The notes under the pieces are model-generated. The model did no database searches and was not told where the DNA came from. It was given only the letters and a program-made list of their open reading frames with translations. A DNA stretch of 64,000 nucleotides from Panonychus citri (taxonomy: Eukaryota > Arthropoda > Arachnida > Trombidiformes > Tetranychidae), in the NCBI RefSeq assembly GCF_014898815.1, contig NW_026515514.1:1-64000 (forward strand), written 5' to 3'. Made by a program: the position numbers and the translations under genes. The stretch's first letter is position 1; every line of letters begins with the position of its first letter. Below are positions 13,968-27,049 of the stretch, piece after piece.

Positions 13968-16900
13968 AATTATCCTGAATCATCATGAATACTTTCGTAG
14001 TGCCACCTTATTTTGTTGAGGATCAAACAAGTTCAGATACTGATGTTGATGAAAATGATTCTGTAAGTTTACGATGCACAGCAAGAGGATTCCCTGCACC
14101 TACGATTGAATGGAGGAGGGAAGATAAAGAATCTATTGATGCCTTATCACCATCATCAATATCTTCATCTAGTGACAATAAGAATGGTAAGTAACCAGTG
14201 AATACCCTTCTCTATATATAAATATCATAATAAAAGTGTGAACGTGTTTTCAATCAAATGAAACAATGTTTATCCTTTTAACACAATTTAAATGTAATAT
14301 TTTTCTATGCCATCTAAATATCATTATGAACGTGATAACATTATCACAATCACTTTTGGGAATTTGTTCATTCCAGCACAAAAGTATTTCGATAGGAAAA
14401 TAAAACACTATTACCCTGGATTAGACTATCGATTGATACTTTTTTTGCGAATCACAACAATTTGATCGTGATGATGAACGTAAATGATATAAATAAGAGG
14501 CTTGATAGTTTACAATTTCGAAATGATTAAGTTTTTGACCCCTTTTTGTCCATTTTTTCTTTGCAGTTCGAACCGTTCAAGGTACTTTTTTGAACTTAAG
14601 TCAAGTTCGTCGGCAACACATGGGTGTTTATCTATGCATAGCATCAAATGGAATACCAAATTCTGTAAGCAAACGGATTTTTCTCGGAGTTAAATGTAAG
14701 TTCAATATCGAGAATGGATTAACAGATTGAATTTATTTCATTTTCAATTTTCTTATTATTCTGAATAAAATTTTTTTTTCTTCTCTTCAATGGAAGATAC
14801 TTATGGTGATGATGATGATGTGAGGATAAAGATGGTGGTGATAATGATAAAAAAGATAAAGAAAAAAACTAACTGAGGATCATGAGGTTAAGAAGAATGT
14901 TGAACAAAAAATAACAATGAATACAAAACGATAAATGATCAGAAAGTGGTCTTTTCTTACATATCATCCAATCGTCATTATCTATCTTATCTGATTTTAT
15001 TCTTCATCTTCCTGATTTTTGCATCTTCTTCTCTGTATGAATGTTTGTCAGAATGATCAAGTAGATTTGCTATTTATCGACACTTTAAATGGATAACATA
15101 AAGTCCCTTCCTGATTTTTTCTCATGTAGCAACAAAAAAATCGGTTAGTCCTATTTTTCTGCTCTTCATCTTTTCCCTTAGCTGCTTGAATACTTCAGAA
15201 CTTTTTTCTCAACAACTTAGCTTTTCATTTGATTCTATGCAATTTCTTAATCTTTTCTGTGCCACTATTGTATAATAGGCCAATCATTCAATCAAACGCA
15301 TCTGATTTCTTCTTGTTTCTTTTCAAGTTACCATATAAATCTTATATTATAAGATGATATGAAAAAGATGACCATTGTCCTACAAGCTATCATCACCATG
15401 ATTGGTCTCTAAGCTTTGTATTAATATCTTTTTGATATCGGTTACTGGTAAAAATGATCCCTGAAAAGTTTAAATAACAATCAAGTGCAGTTTATGGTCT
15501 AAGCAAATAGAACTGAAATCCTAATTATGAAACTCAGTTTAATTTTCTACTTTGTTGTACTATATTGCCAATATTAGGTACCTTCGAAAGTTTTTGCACG
15601 GTAAGAATTGGTAGAAATGGAAATATAAAGTTGAAGGTCATTTTTAAGTAAAAACAGTTATGGTACTTGACAAAATCTCTTGAACACCAGTTTAAAAATA
15701 CGACACACTGCAAGTAATTTTTGAGCGCCTTTAGATTTAAAAGGGAATGGGAAGAGTCAGTAGGTTTTTCAGCAAACGCGAATCTTCTGAATCATGCTTT
15801 AAGCTCAATGTAATTTCAAAGCCTAGATCATGTTTTTCTCTAGCACAAATCTCCTAATTCTCAATGGATTTTAATGAGCAGAAAGTTGCATTATTACAAG
15901 AAAATGAAAAAACTAAATTTTACCAAGAAAAAGCGAGACGACGATGCCAAGCAACAATTCACGCACATCAATAAAAGTGTTTTCGGTTTCCTTGCCAATG
16001 AGAGTCATGCATGTGCGTTGAAAAGTTTTCGCAAAATGTTTGCTTTACATGCTTTATTCTTCATCTTTAGCAAATAAACTTTTCTCAGTGACATAGGTAG
16101 TGATTCAGACTACTAAACAATCAGCATCCTTATGGTCATCTATCGATACTTTTTGAGAACGAGAATAAAGATATAAAGGTTTCATGATTAGTACAAATGA
16201 TTGTGATTCTTGCTTGTTGAGAAAATGAGTAAATTGAAAAAAATTTATACTTACAAGCTCTAATAGTGGATTTGATCTCTTTTTTTGAGATCTTTATGGA
16301 TAGCTACTCGAATCCTAAGCCACTCAAACATTTTTACGATTCATCAACTTCAATTTTAAACAAATTTTTAATCTCTCTAGTAGTAAATAGTGTCTATTGC
16401 CTGTTATGGGCGGAGCTTAAAGTTGTCTGGGGGTGAGTACCTGAAGTGGGGGTGGGTATTAGAAAAATGCGCAGATTTCAAAAATGACCTCTACACATGC
16501 GCAGATGCGCTCTATAATATTCGCAGTAATTTAGTGAGAAGTATAAAACAAGATGGTCAGTCACGAAATAAATCAGTTCATTATCAACTCTTGCTTATGT
16601 AGTTTCTCTTGTGAACATCAATATGATTAGTCCGAAATTTTCACCAGTGACTGATCTTAGTTATCTGAAAGATGAAGAACAGCGGATAGTAACCTTCTTT
16701 ACATCTGAATGGGGGCGTGAGATAGAAAACCGCTTCGAATTAGCGCGTGATGGTTATTACTATACAGGAGTAACTCGCCAGTGCAAGCGTATTTTTTGTG
16801 GCCATCTACATTATGCATCTAATGTTCAGGATTTATATTATATTGAACATCGGTTACAATCATCAAATTGTTCCTTCATGCGAAATTCTGATTGTGGTAA

Positions 16901-19900
16901 TATACCTTACATGCCAACTGAAACGCCTAACCGTGGAGGTTGGTTTGAAGTAAGTAATCAACACAGTTCAACTCAAAATCAATCTCACATACAAGAGACC
17001 TCTATTCAAAACAGTGAACATAGTTCAAGTGAAGGTGAAGACGTAATAGATGATTACCCAAGATCACAGAATAACCGTGAGATCTTAGAGGCGGTTAGAC
17101 ATGAAACTCCTACTCGGGGTGCTCGTCGTTACATCAGATCAATAAGACACAACATCCGAAATCGGCTTATAACTTTTGCTGCATAATGTGAACGTAGAAG
17201 AAACTTCAAACCAGTTGCTCCTGAGCTTAGCTCATTAGTTAAGAGACTATCAACATTTGATGGATGGCCTTCCAACACTATAATTAGTCCAAATGAATTA
17301 GCTGAGGCAGGATTCTTCTACACTGCAACGGTACAATTTCAAATTGGGAGAAGGACGACAATGCTTGAACGGTTCATGCATATTTCTTTCCAAAATACTC
17401 TTTTCTTTATTTAAAAAGAGGACAGCTTTTTATCGATGGTATCAATTCACCAAAAACTAAGGTCACACCCTTGCTAGAATTGCCAGAAGCATCTGAGGAC
17501 AAGAATCGATATACATGTAAAATTTGTCTTGACAAAGAAGTAGGCACAGTATTTACTCCATGTGATCATGCAAAAGCATGCACAGAGTGTGCACCACAGC
17601 TTGATTCATGTCCTATTTGTAAGACAAATATCGCGAGTATTTTTAGATTGAAATTAATCGATTGCGTTTTTTTAATTATAAAATAATTTTATTAATAAAC
17701 TAATGATAATGACTTCATCAAAAGAATTTACAATGTCTGTTTTATTGGTAAACCCTGTGAATATAAGTTTACCTGTATGAAATACAGAGACTTTAGATTT
17801 ACCAATTATGTAGTAAGCAGCTTGATATATTTCAGGGTTATATTCAAAATCTCCATTCTTTGCTAGGATTATAGTGAACATCTGTGTTCCCAAAGGAAAA
17901 GAGTTATAACTATCTTCTTTATCTTGGTTCTTTTCATTTACCATCAGTGGAAGATAGGAGGAAAGGATTATAGTGAACATCTGTGTTCCCAAAGGAAATG
18001 AGTTATAACTATTTTCTTTAGTTTGGTTCTTGTCATTTTCCATCTGTGGAAGATAGGATTATTATCGTCTTGAGAGAGATAACTTTTGTTTTATTATGGG
18101 AAGGAGATCCATAGAGTGAGTGGATGACAATAGGCGTTACCGTCCGAGTGAGCTATTTTCCACATAAATACCAAGTTTTTTTCGTTAAAAATCATCAGTC
18201 TTCTTTACTCATTCACCCTTGCTATCTAACTCTCACTCTCTCTCTTAACTTACTTTTTTTTCTTTGCTTACAACAATGTCTTCGATCCCTCCTTTATCGT
18301 CATCTCTTGCTGAACTTACTCTATCGCCCTCGACTTTCGCCATGATATTTGGTCCCTCAGCTATGCCTGCTCCTTCTATTTCTCCACCTCAAGCCTGCGA
18401 TAGTCAACAGCCTGATATTCTTGAACTTCAATCACTCGATGCTTCGACAAGGGCAGCTCTCTTAGACCCTTATAGTCTAACTGGGTCTATTCCTTTAGTT
18501 GATGTTGTGAACCTACTCAATGCCCTTAGAGTCTCTATCACCGAGAACAAGGATTGGGCCTCAGCCGCTTCATACCTTGGTTTGGCAGTAAATCAAATGG
18601 TGGACTACTATAAGAAAGACGAAGAGATGCCTCCAGTAGCTTCAGCAGTTAATGTTTCTACTAAAGACCAAGAAACCATTGAAATCAGTTCGAGTTCAAC
18701 AATCGTCCTTGACTCTTGTGACAGTTCTCCTTCAACCCAGCTAAGTGAATCCTTCACTTCTCGGACCATTCGAGCGATTGGACTACATTCACTGATGGAA
18801 GTGAGATAGAATATAATACACCATCTTCAACCGATACATTCAACACCGATTGTAAAAACTCCTTATAAAAGACTCCCTTTATTACCATGTAGACTATTTG
18901 GACCTTCTCCTATTCTCATTAGAAAGCGTCCTCATAAAGATTCTTATGAAGTGATCAAGTGTAAAAAAGTTCGCCGATAATAATTGTGATTAACAATAAA
19001 GAGCTTTTCCTCTCCTTAATATTGTCTATTATTTCCATTTATTTCATTTCTAATATCTTCCCTTAAATTTCATTGATTCGAAATTAACGCTTATTTTATG
19101 TGTATACATGTACATAGTGTATATAGTACCATTAACTTATATACAAACAAAAAAATGCAAAATGCTTCTACACTACCTATCTACCCCAAGCGGATTTTAT
19201 TTGAAGATTTTTTGTTGTTTTGTTTGTTGGTTTTTGTCGGAGTAGACTCGGTAGTGTAGAACATATCTGGTCTCGTTTGTCTTGGGTGGACCTTGCGTCA
19301 CTTTGCCACCTTGTTGGTTGACCAGTCCAACTGGAAGGGGCTAGCGAGACGCCAAGAGAGTTGCTGCCTAGAAGTGGACGTGAACCCACGAATCCGTAGT
19401 AACCTTGCAGTTGGCCATTCCGCTTGGCTACCAGGAACTAGACAAAAAGATAGTCTTAAATATTCATGTCTTTCCTGTTCAGACCACTCTCCCCATTTCA
19501 GGTACCCACCCCTAGTCAACTTTAAGCTCCGCCCATAACAGGCAATAGACACTATTTACTGCTCTCTCTGCGTATCGAAATTAGCATGAGAGAAAATGAC
19601 ACATTTTCCTCGTCGTTTGTATAGCATAAAATAGCTAAAATTTGAATCAGCAATTGGTAGATTGCGATGAGAACTAATTAGCAAAAAATACAAAATTTAT
19701 AAATTTGACTTATCATAACAATTTGAAAAAATCTTTTACACATATTGGAATGAAAAGAGACTTACGATTTGCCTGGTTTGTACATATTTTAAATGAGCTT
19801 TGGTTGAATTTTTTTGTTGAGTAGACTAGAATATCAAAGATTGTGAAATGAATATTTTTGATCTGTTTCTCACTGCTGATGAAAAAAGATCAAACTCTTA

Positions 19901-22900
19901 TAAATAGACAAATTGAAAAATTTTCGGTTTCCTTGCCAATGAGAGACATGCCTGTGCGTTGAAAAGTTTATTAAAATGTTTTCTTTATATTCTCCATCTT
20001 TAGCAAATAATCTTTTCTCAGTGACATAGGTAGTTAGGCAGATTACTAAACTACCGGCATCCTTATGGTCCTCTATCGATACTTTTTGAAAACGAGAGAA
20101 ATAACTATATTGTGAATTTAGTCAAATTACAAAGTATACAAACAATCACCGCGCACCCAAGAAGCATTTTTGTTGTACTAACTCTACTGTCCCACCAAAT
20201 CAAACACAATGGTCATCGGCAACCCCGCCTTGATCGAAGAAATGTTTTTTATTTCAAATTAGGAATTTGTGTTCCGTTCCAAGTGATTTGAATGTATCTT
20301 GAGTATTACCAGTATTTCACTTAATTAACCAGGTTACCATTCAAATTAGTAGCTTTTCTGTGTTGAAGACGTGGTCATATTTCTATGCAAAATTGAATAT
20401 TATCTCCGCGAATTTGATGACTTTTTCTGTTAAAATCTTTCAGAGGAAATTTCCTTTGAATAAAAATTTTCTCCAATATAAACTGTACGGGCTGAATTTT
20501 ATTACAGATATTTTATCATGCAAATCTTGAGCTGCTTTATTATTATAACAAGCAGATTACAGGGTGAAAATGTTATGTTAAATCACAACTGAATAATGAT
20601 TGTCATTGATGGTGAACGTTATCAACTTTTCATTGTTAAATAACGATACGAAAAAAGGGTTTGAAGTAATTTTATCTCAGCAAGAAGAAAGTAAAATTAA
20701 TGGTAATACCTAGTTTATCATGATGATAATAATCATGATGAAACCATGAAAATGTTATAAATTAGCCTAAGAAATGAGTGTTTCAAACTAATTCACATTT
20801 TAAGCATGTCTCAAGCGCCATCAAGTAAAAAATTTGAAACAGTTAAGGTTAAGATACAATTGTAATCAAATTATCATCATTAATTTAAGGGTAAGGATAA
20901 AAAGTTCAAACAAATTCAGGATATAATACATGAAAATCTAAGCAACTCTCATAATTGGTCTGAAAATTTGATAATTTCAAACAAATTGGTTACAAAATCT
21001 TATCATATATTAGTTGATGTGGTAACTAAGGGAGTAAATTAAATTAACTGTGTAAAAAGTTTTCCTCAATTGTAATTGTTTATTTGGTTAATTAGTTAAT
21101 CTCAATGTTCCCCTTTTGGTCAGATGATACGATTTTTATTCCTCAATCATCATTGGTGAATTCTGTTTAATCAGGGAAATTGTAAATGAATAAGGAACAG
21201 AATCAATTGATTATCTCTTTAATTTTATCTTCTTCTTGTTGTTGTTTCTTTAGTTTTCTTATTCCATTGATTTATTCAATGATGAATTTCCTTCTGAAGT
21301 TGATGATAAGATGCTTAGTGGATATTCAAAGGTTAATACAAAATTCAATAGAAAAAGAATCAACTTATTACAACTAATGAGAATTTCATCAAGCATCATT
21401 TTCATCATTCTATTCATTGATATTCTAGATTCTCTGTTTCATCATTTCATTCATTATTGTGTTTACACATTCAATTTTATTCTCATCTTCATCTTCATCT
21501 TCATCATCACGATGTTATCATTACCTTGTAAAGTGTAATCATAATGCTGAACAATATGCTGATGAAATGAACATTATAATCTTGTTGATCTTTTTTTCTT
21601 CTTCCTCATCATTTTGGTTATTTTATTTTCACTATTCAAGAAACGAATTCACCATGACTGAAAAAAAATCATGATGATGAGAATGTCGATTAGAGGAATT
21701 AATATTTTTCGATGATAATTGAAATACATGATCTTCTTGTTGACAATAATTGTGACAAATTGGGACTTAATATCATCAAAAGAATCAGTTGTTTTATCTT
21801 ATCAAGTCGAGCAAAATATTGTTATCATTAAAATTATCTCTCAGTTGAGTTTCTCCTCAATCTTAATCCATAAGGAAAATATAATTGATTCAACCGACTG
21901 GAATAAAAGAGCAGAATGAGAAAAAAAATCAGATTAATTTCTTAAGAGAAAGAGAGAAAAAGATAAATCAAACTGAAGATGAGGATAAATACCATTCTAT
22001 TCATAAAATATTCTTTCCTTGTGACGATCTTTACATGGGGATAGTTAGTATTACATCAATTTATTATCTCTTTTCGGGCTCAGAAAAAGTTCAAACAAGT
22101 ATTTTAATCGTTTCGACCGCAAAAGATTTTCGTCTGAACATTAGATGCAAAAATTTCGAGCCGACCTTTGAACGAATTTCAACTCGAATGAGCTTTGGGC
22201 GAGAAACTTGAGTTCGATGTTTAACTTGATTAGAGTTTTTCCAACAGAATTATACTAATAATGAATTAGATGGTTTCTTTTATGAGAATTGGTTTAACTT
22301 TCTATTATTATATTTGTTTGGTTTTCTTGTTCTCTTTTTTTATTGACTCTCAAGAGGAATTCAAGTGGGAGTATCTTGATTGGAATCAGAATCAAGTGAT
22401 ACTTTGTTCAATTGAGAAGAATAAAGTTGAAAGTAAAGAAAAATACAATGAAAAAGTGAATCTCGAACCTCCAAATGAACACATATGTAAAAGTTACCTC
22501 TTGTTCTGGATTGTTAATCAATGTCAAAATGGTGTCTTCTTCTTATTCCGTCTCATCTTGTAATGATGATGATGATGATGATGATACTCCTCATGATCTT
22601 CATGATGTGTTTATATGTTTATCTATTGGAACACCAAATAATTGTGACATTGTGAGTTGAAGAAGAAAACAGAATAAGACAAAACGAGAAGGAGTCAAAA
22701 TAAGATGAAAAATAACCAGGAAATTGAAAGACTCAATCAAATATCTCATCATCATCTTCATCATCATTTAGATCTTCATCTTCTCGATAACATCTCTCAT
22801 TGTTTCCTCATATAATATATACTTTTTTTGTCTTAGTCTATTCTCCCAATATATATATATATGTACTTATATTGTTCTGATAAATTCAGTTCGAAATAGG

Positions 22901-25900
22901 ATATTAAGGTCATCAAGAGGCAAACTCATATATACATCAGGAACATAAGGTCAAATTGGGATCACGATGATAATAACGCGAGTCGATAAACTTTTGTTTT
23001 CTTTTTGTTCATCTTGGAGATAATCTTTTTGTGATTCAGAATATTGATCACCAATCTCGATTATCATAATCATCATTAAACAATATTATTTATCTTTTCA
23101 ATATAATATTTGTATGATTTGCTCTGATTCTGATAATATTCTGATTCTAATAATAATAATAATCTTTTCCCCCATTTCCCTCAATGAAAGGCAACATTTT
23201 TTTTTGTTTATCTTGTCAATTAATATCATTGTGACAAGACAATTGATACAATCAATTAATCAAATAACAGTTAAACAAGATTAGTTTACTATCATTTTGT
23301 TTGTTTTGTCGTTTAATTATTTTTTCGGGTTAATCTGATTCTCACTGTTGTTGATACGACCTTTTTGTTTTGTCTGATATGTTTTACTTTCTTGACATCA
23401 AATAGATTTACATATATAATTAGAAAAAGGCAAATGTAATCATTGTGAAATTATCAAACAATTAATCAATTGTAAACAACATTAACTTGTTTTCATCTTC
23501 TCAATTTCAATTAATTTCATGTTAAAACAAATTGTTCACTTTGTGAGATAAAAATCATTTACATGATGTAAAATGTTTCCTTCATTATAATGATAATATT
23601 AGATTGATGTGATTTATTATCATCATTTACTTGAGGTAATTATTTAATCACTGATTAAGTGTATTTCAAATATGTGGTAGCTAATTGACTTTGATAACTT
23701 TGTCAATGTTCAAATCAATTAACTTTCATTTCATTAGAAGGTTGAAAAAATATCATTATTGTATTAATAATGTTAACTTAATGGAGGAGATGAAAATATA
23801 AATTGAAATTCTGAGAAAGTTTCAAGTGAAATTAAAGTTTGAAAGTTTTTTCTTTTCTCTTCCTATTCTTTAAAATTTATTTTCGCCCTGGTCATGATCT
23901 TCATGATCGCCTGAGTATCATCATCATCATCATCTCATTATCTTCACCATAGTATCAAGTGAAATGTTTATCATCATATTCAGTTAATTGTATATTGTCC
24001 ATCACCTATATTGGTACTTGAATAGAATCATGATGAGGATAAAGATGAAGATAATGAGGATTTTTGTTTGTTCATTTTCCAGATTGATTTAGTTGTTATG
24101 AGTGAGTGAGAGAGAGAGAGAAGTGGGATGATAAACAGGGAGACGATGATGGCGATGATAATGATCATATTGATGAGGAATCTCATTGAATATGGGAAAA
24201 GGAAAAGATTGATAAAGTGACTTGTATCTTATTCTTTCTTATATATTTCATTTCTATTCATTCGAGATGTAAATTTCGCTGGATAAGATGATGATAATAT
24301 TATAAAGATGAAGATGAGGATGAGTATCAGAATTGAAACAAGAATCGGTTTCATTTACTGTGATCTTATGTTTTTTTTTCATTGATTTCTCATTGATTCA
24401 TTATCTTTGTTGATGATTAACCCACTTGATGATTGTCGGAATATTCAATTGCTATTATAAATATCTAATTCTTGCACATCTACAGACCAAATTACCGATA
24501 ACAGGTCAAACTTGGTCAAGTTTACTTATCATGAATAACATGGAATCTTGAACTACTTGAAGGAGTATCTTTGCTAGAAAATGAGAAAACCTTTGAGGAA
24601 AGTTCATCTTGTTCATGATTATATGTATATAAAGAGGAGACAAGATAAATTCTGATTAATCCTGATTCTTTTTTCCAGCTCAAACCTCTACTAGCCTTTT
24701 CCAATTGAATCAACCATCAAGATTTCATATGTAATTTAACCAAAATTGAGAATCGTCTCAACAGCAGAGAGAGAGAGAGAGAGAGAGAGAGTAAATATTT
24801 TCTTTGAATTCATTAAGATTGATTAACAAGCCAACTTTATCTCATCTCTGATATAATACATTTGTATATTATTATCATGATGATAATCATCTTAGAGAAT
24901 CAACGAAAAAGGTGAATGATTCAATAAAGGCTTAAGAAGATGAAGACGAAAGAGAGGGGAAAAAAATTCTAATACCAGTCTCGAAAAGGTTATTGGTTTA
25001 AGTTTACATGTGATGCCCGAATCAACTTGTCTAATCATATCTATTGACCCATTGGTATATTTATCTGTTAATCTGTTAATATGTATTATATTCAATCACA
25101 TTCCATGTAGGATAACCTGGCACTACATCGATTCAATAGTTTACTATTGGATCACAGGCCATCCCAATATAAAGACCGTCAAAATTTCAACGATAATCTT
25201 GTCCCCCATTTATGGTGTGACCAAATAAACCTTTAATAATAATCCCTAAATACGTTCTTTGAAGGATGACCTTGAAATTTAAAATTTACTTTCACATGAA
25301 CTTTAAAGACGTTAGTTCACCCAAGACCTTGATCTTTCAATAAGACGATTGAGTAACTTTCAAATTTCCCCTGTTCAAGTCTCTAGGGCTTCTAGTTACC
25401 GGAAGAAACACCGGAGAAAAGCTGAACAGTCCTGTATTTGGATTATATATTAAAATGCTCTGTATTGGAATTTATAAATTGATTCAATGAGAAACTGAAT
25501 TTACTGATAAAATCTAGATAACAATTAATCCTCTTAAAATAATCAGTAAGTCATCAAGGTAACATGAAGCGATCATTGTTAAAGTTAAAACACTTTGGTT
25601 AAACTGTTTCGAATGAGCAATAAAGTTAGATTAACGTTGAAGAACCAGGTACATAATATATGTCATCATCATCATCATCTTCATGATTAAGATGAAAGAG
25701 TGAACATATAAGAAGAATTTTAGATGGATGACAAGTTATCTTCCTCTTTCTTTTCACTTAATTTGTACTCTCACTTTCGTCTTAATCTTCATTTGTCAAG
25801 ATCCTTACGAAAACTTGTTTCGAGGATTATGTTCAAGATGTTTGTCTTTAGAAGATGAAGATAAATCCAATGAGAGAGAGAGAGGAAAACTTTACAGTTA

Positions 25901-27011
25901 TCCCATGAATCTGACAATGAAAATAAAACTTCATTTTTGAGCTCATCTTTCTGTCTGTTCAATAAAATGAAAATAAAAAGCTCCAAACAAATAAACTCAA
26001 TTGAAGTGAAATTTGGACAACATGATGAATCTATCACTTTCATGGTAACTTTTTCCAGATTATTCAACGTTAATCTTGACATGAACTTTACGAGTCTATG
26101 AGTTATCTTTCTGTCAACAAGATCATCGACTTTCAATCTTATCAAAACTTTAATCTTATTCTTTTGAGTCAAATTTGATTAACCATAAGATTAACACCAT
26201 TCATCTGATCTCAATTTAAATCTATTGAAACCATAAGAAAATTGTGATAATTTGAAATGTTTAATTTTTCTCTAAATCACTTCTACTCATTGGAAACTTT
26301 TTTACCTCTTTTCTGGAAATTAATCAGTTGAATAGAACAAGAAAAATTGAGAATTAAATTAAATTGAGTGAAACTTTTATCAGAACTTTTCAGAACTCTG
26401 TGTATTGAATTGGTTTTGAACAATTTAAATGATCTTGTAATCACTCAGCCCATTGAAATTATTATTATCATTAGGTTGACATTGAGATTCTGATGAAGAT
26501 AATAACATTAACATTGATTTAAATGTTATCATGACAACATGAAAATGTCTTGTTACGCCTTCAACAATTATGTTATTAATAATATCATGGAACAAGACTC
26601 ACTTGAAGATTCTGCTCCCTGGATCAATTGTTGTATCTTAGCATCATCTTGAGTCGAAGATGAAGATAAAAAAGAGAGAGATGAGGATGAGGATGAGGAT
26701 GAAGATGAAGATGATGAAACTGATGAGGAAACTGGTTGATGATGCGTGAAAAACTTTTCAGGGGAAAAAATTGTAACCATTATTAGCTGAATTTTTCAGG
26801 AATTATCTGTTTATCCATTTGGGCATTTATATGATTATCATTCATTACTTTCTGTGATTATTGAATTTGTAAACTGGTTGATAAACTTTTCCAAATTAAT
26901 ATCAACAACAAAGTATCACAATCGTTGAATTGGTTAGATAAATTATTGTGAATTTCGATTAGTTTTAAATTGATTAAATCAGCAGGAAATTTGCGATTCA
27001 TTCATTTTTCT

Positions 27012-27049
<38 letters not shown>

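Larger units (their letters stand above)
6762..14000 (+). other. 7.2-kb intron between Ig1 and Ig2
   Basis: AT-rich sequence with (AG)n at 7427-7477, (CT)n at 9785-9814 and (CT)n at 13938-13965. Short open frames at 12866-13386 are Ser-rich translations of TCATCA/CT repeats. I see no gene in it. Confidence 0.65.
16382..19560. mobile_element. 3.18-kb terminal-inverted-repeat element carrying IAP-like, TBP-like and death-domain-like genes
   Basis: Bounded by 70-bp inverted repeats, identical over the outer 44 bp. Inside are an IAP-like pseudogene (+), a TBP-like ORF (-) overlapping its 3' end by 15 bp, and a death-domain-like ORF (+) diverging from the latter. This packing is much tighter than the surrounding host DNA, and the sequence is visibly less AT-rich. 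No transposase, Rep, polymerase or capsid is recognisable, so it looks non-autonomous or is a remnant. A target-site duplication is unclear: TCTCTCT occurs at 16372-16378 and 19563-19569, in low-complexity DNA and offset from the TIR ends. A DNA transposon with captured genes and an integrated fragment of a DNA virus are both possible. Confidence 0.8.

Noticed and set aside
19360..19446. Functional tRNA gene
   Set aside because: The stems are imperfect, the T-loop lacks the conserved A58, and there is no convincing anticodon arm. Called SINE-like instead.
16372..19569. TCTCTCT as an hAT-type target-site duplication of the TIR element
   Set aside because: The match is in CT-rich DNA, one base short of 8 bp, and does not abut the TIR ends on both sides. 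Left open.
22270..22563. 97-residue frame with hydrophobic N-terminus
   Set aside because: The leader-like start is plausible, but there is no cysteine framework, promoter or poly(A) support, and the region is full of chance frames.
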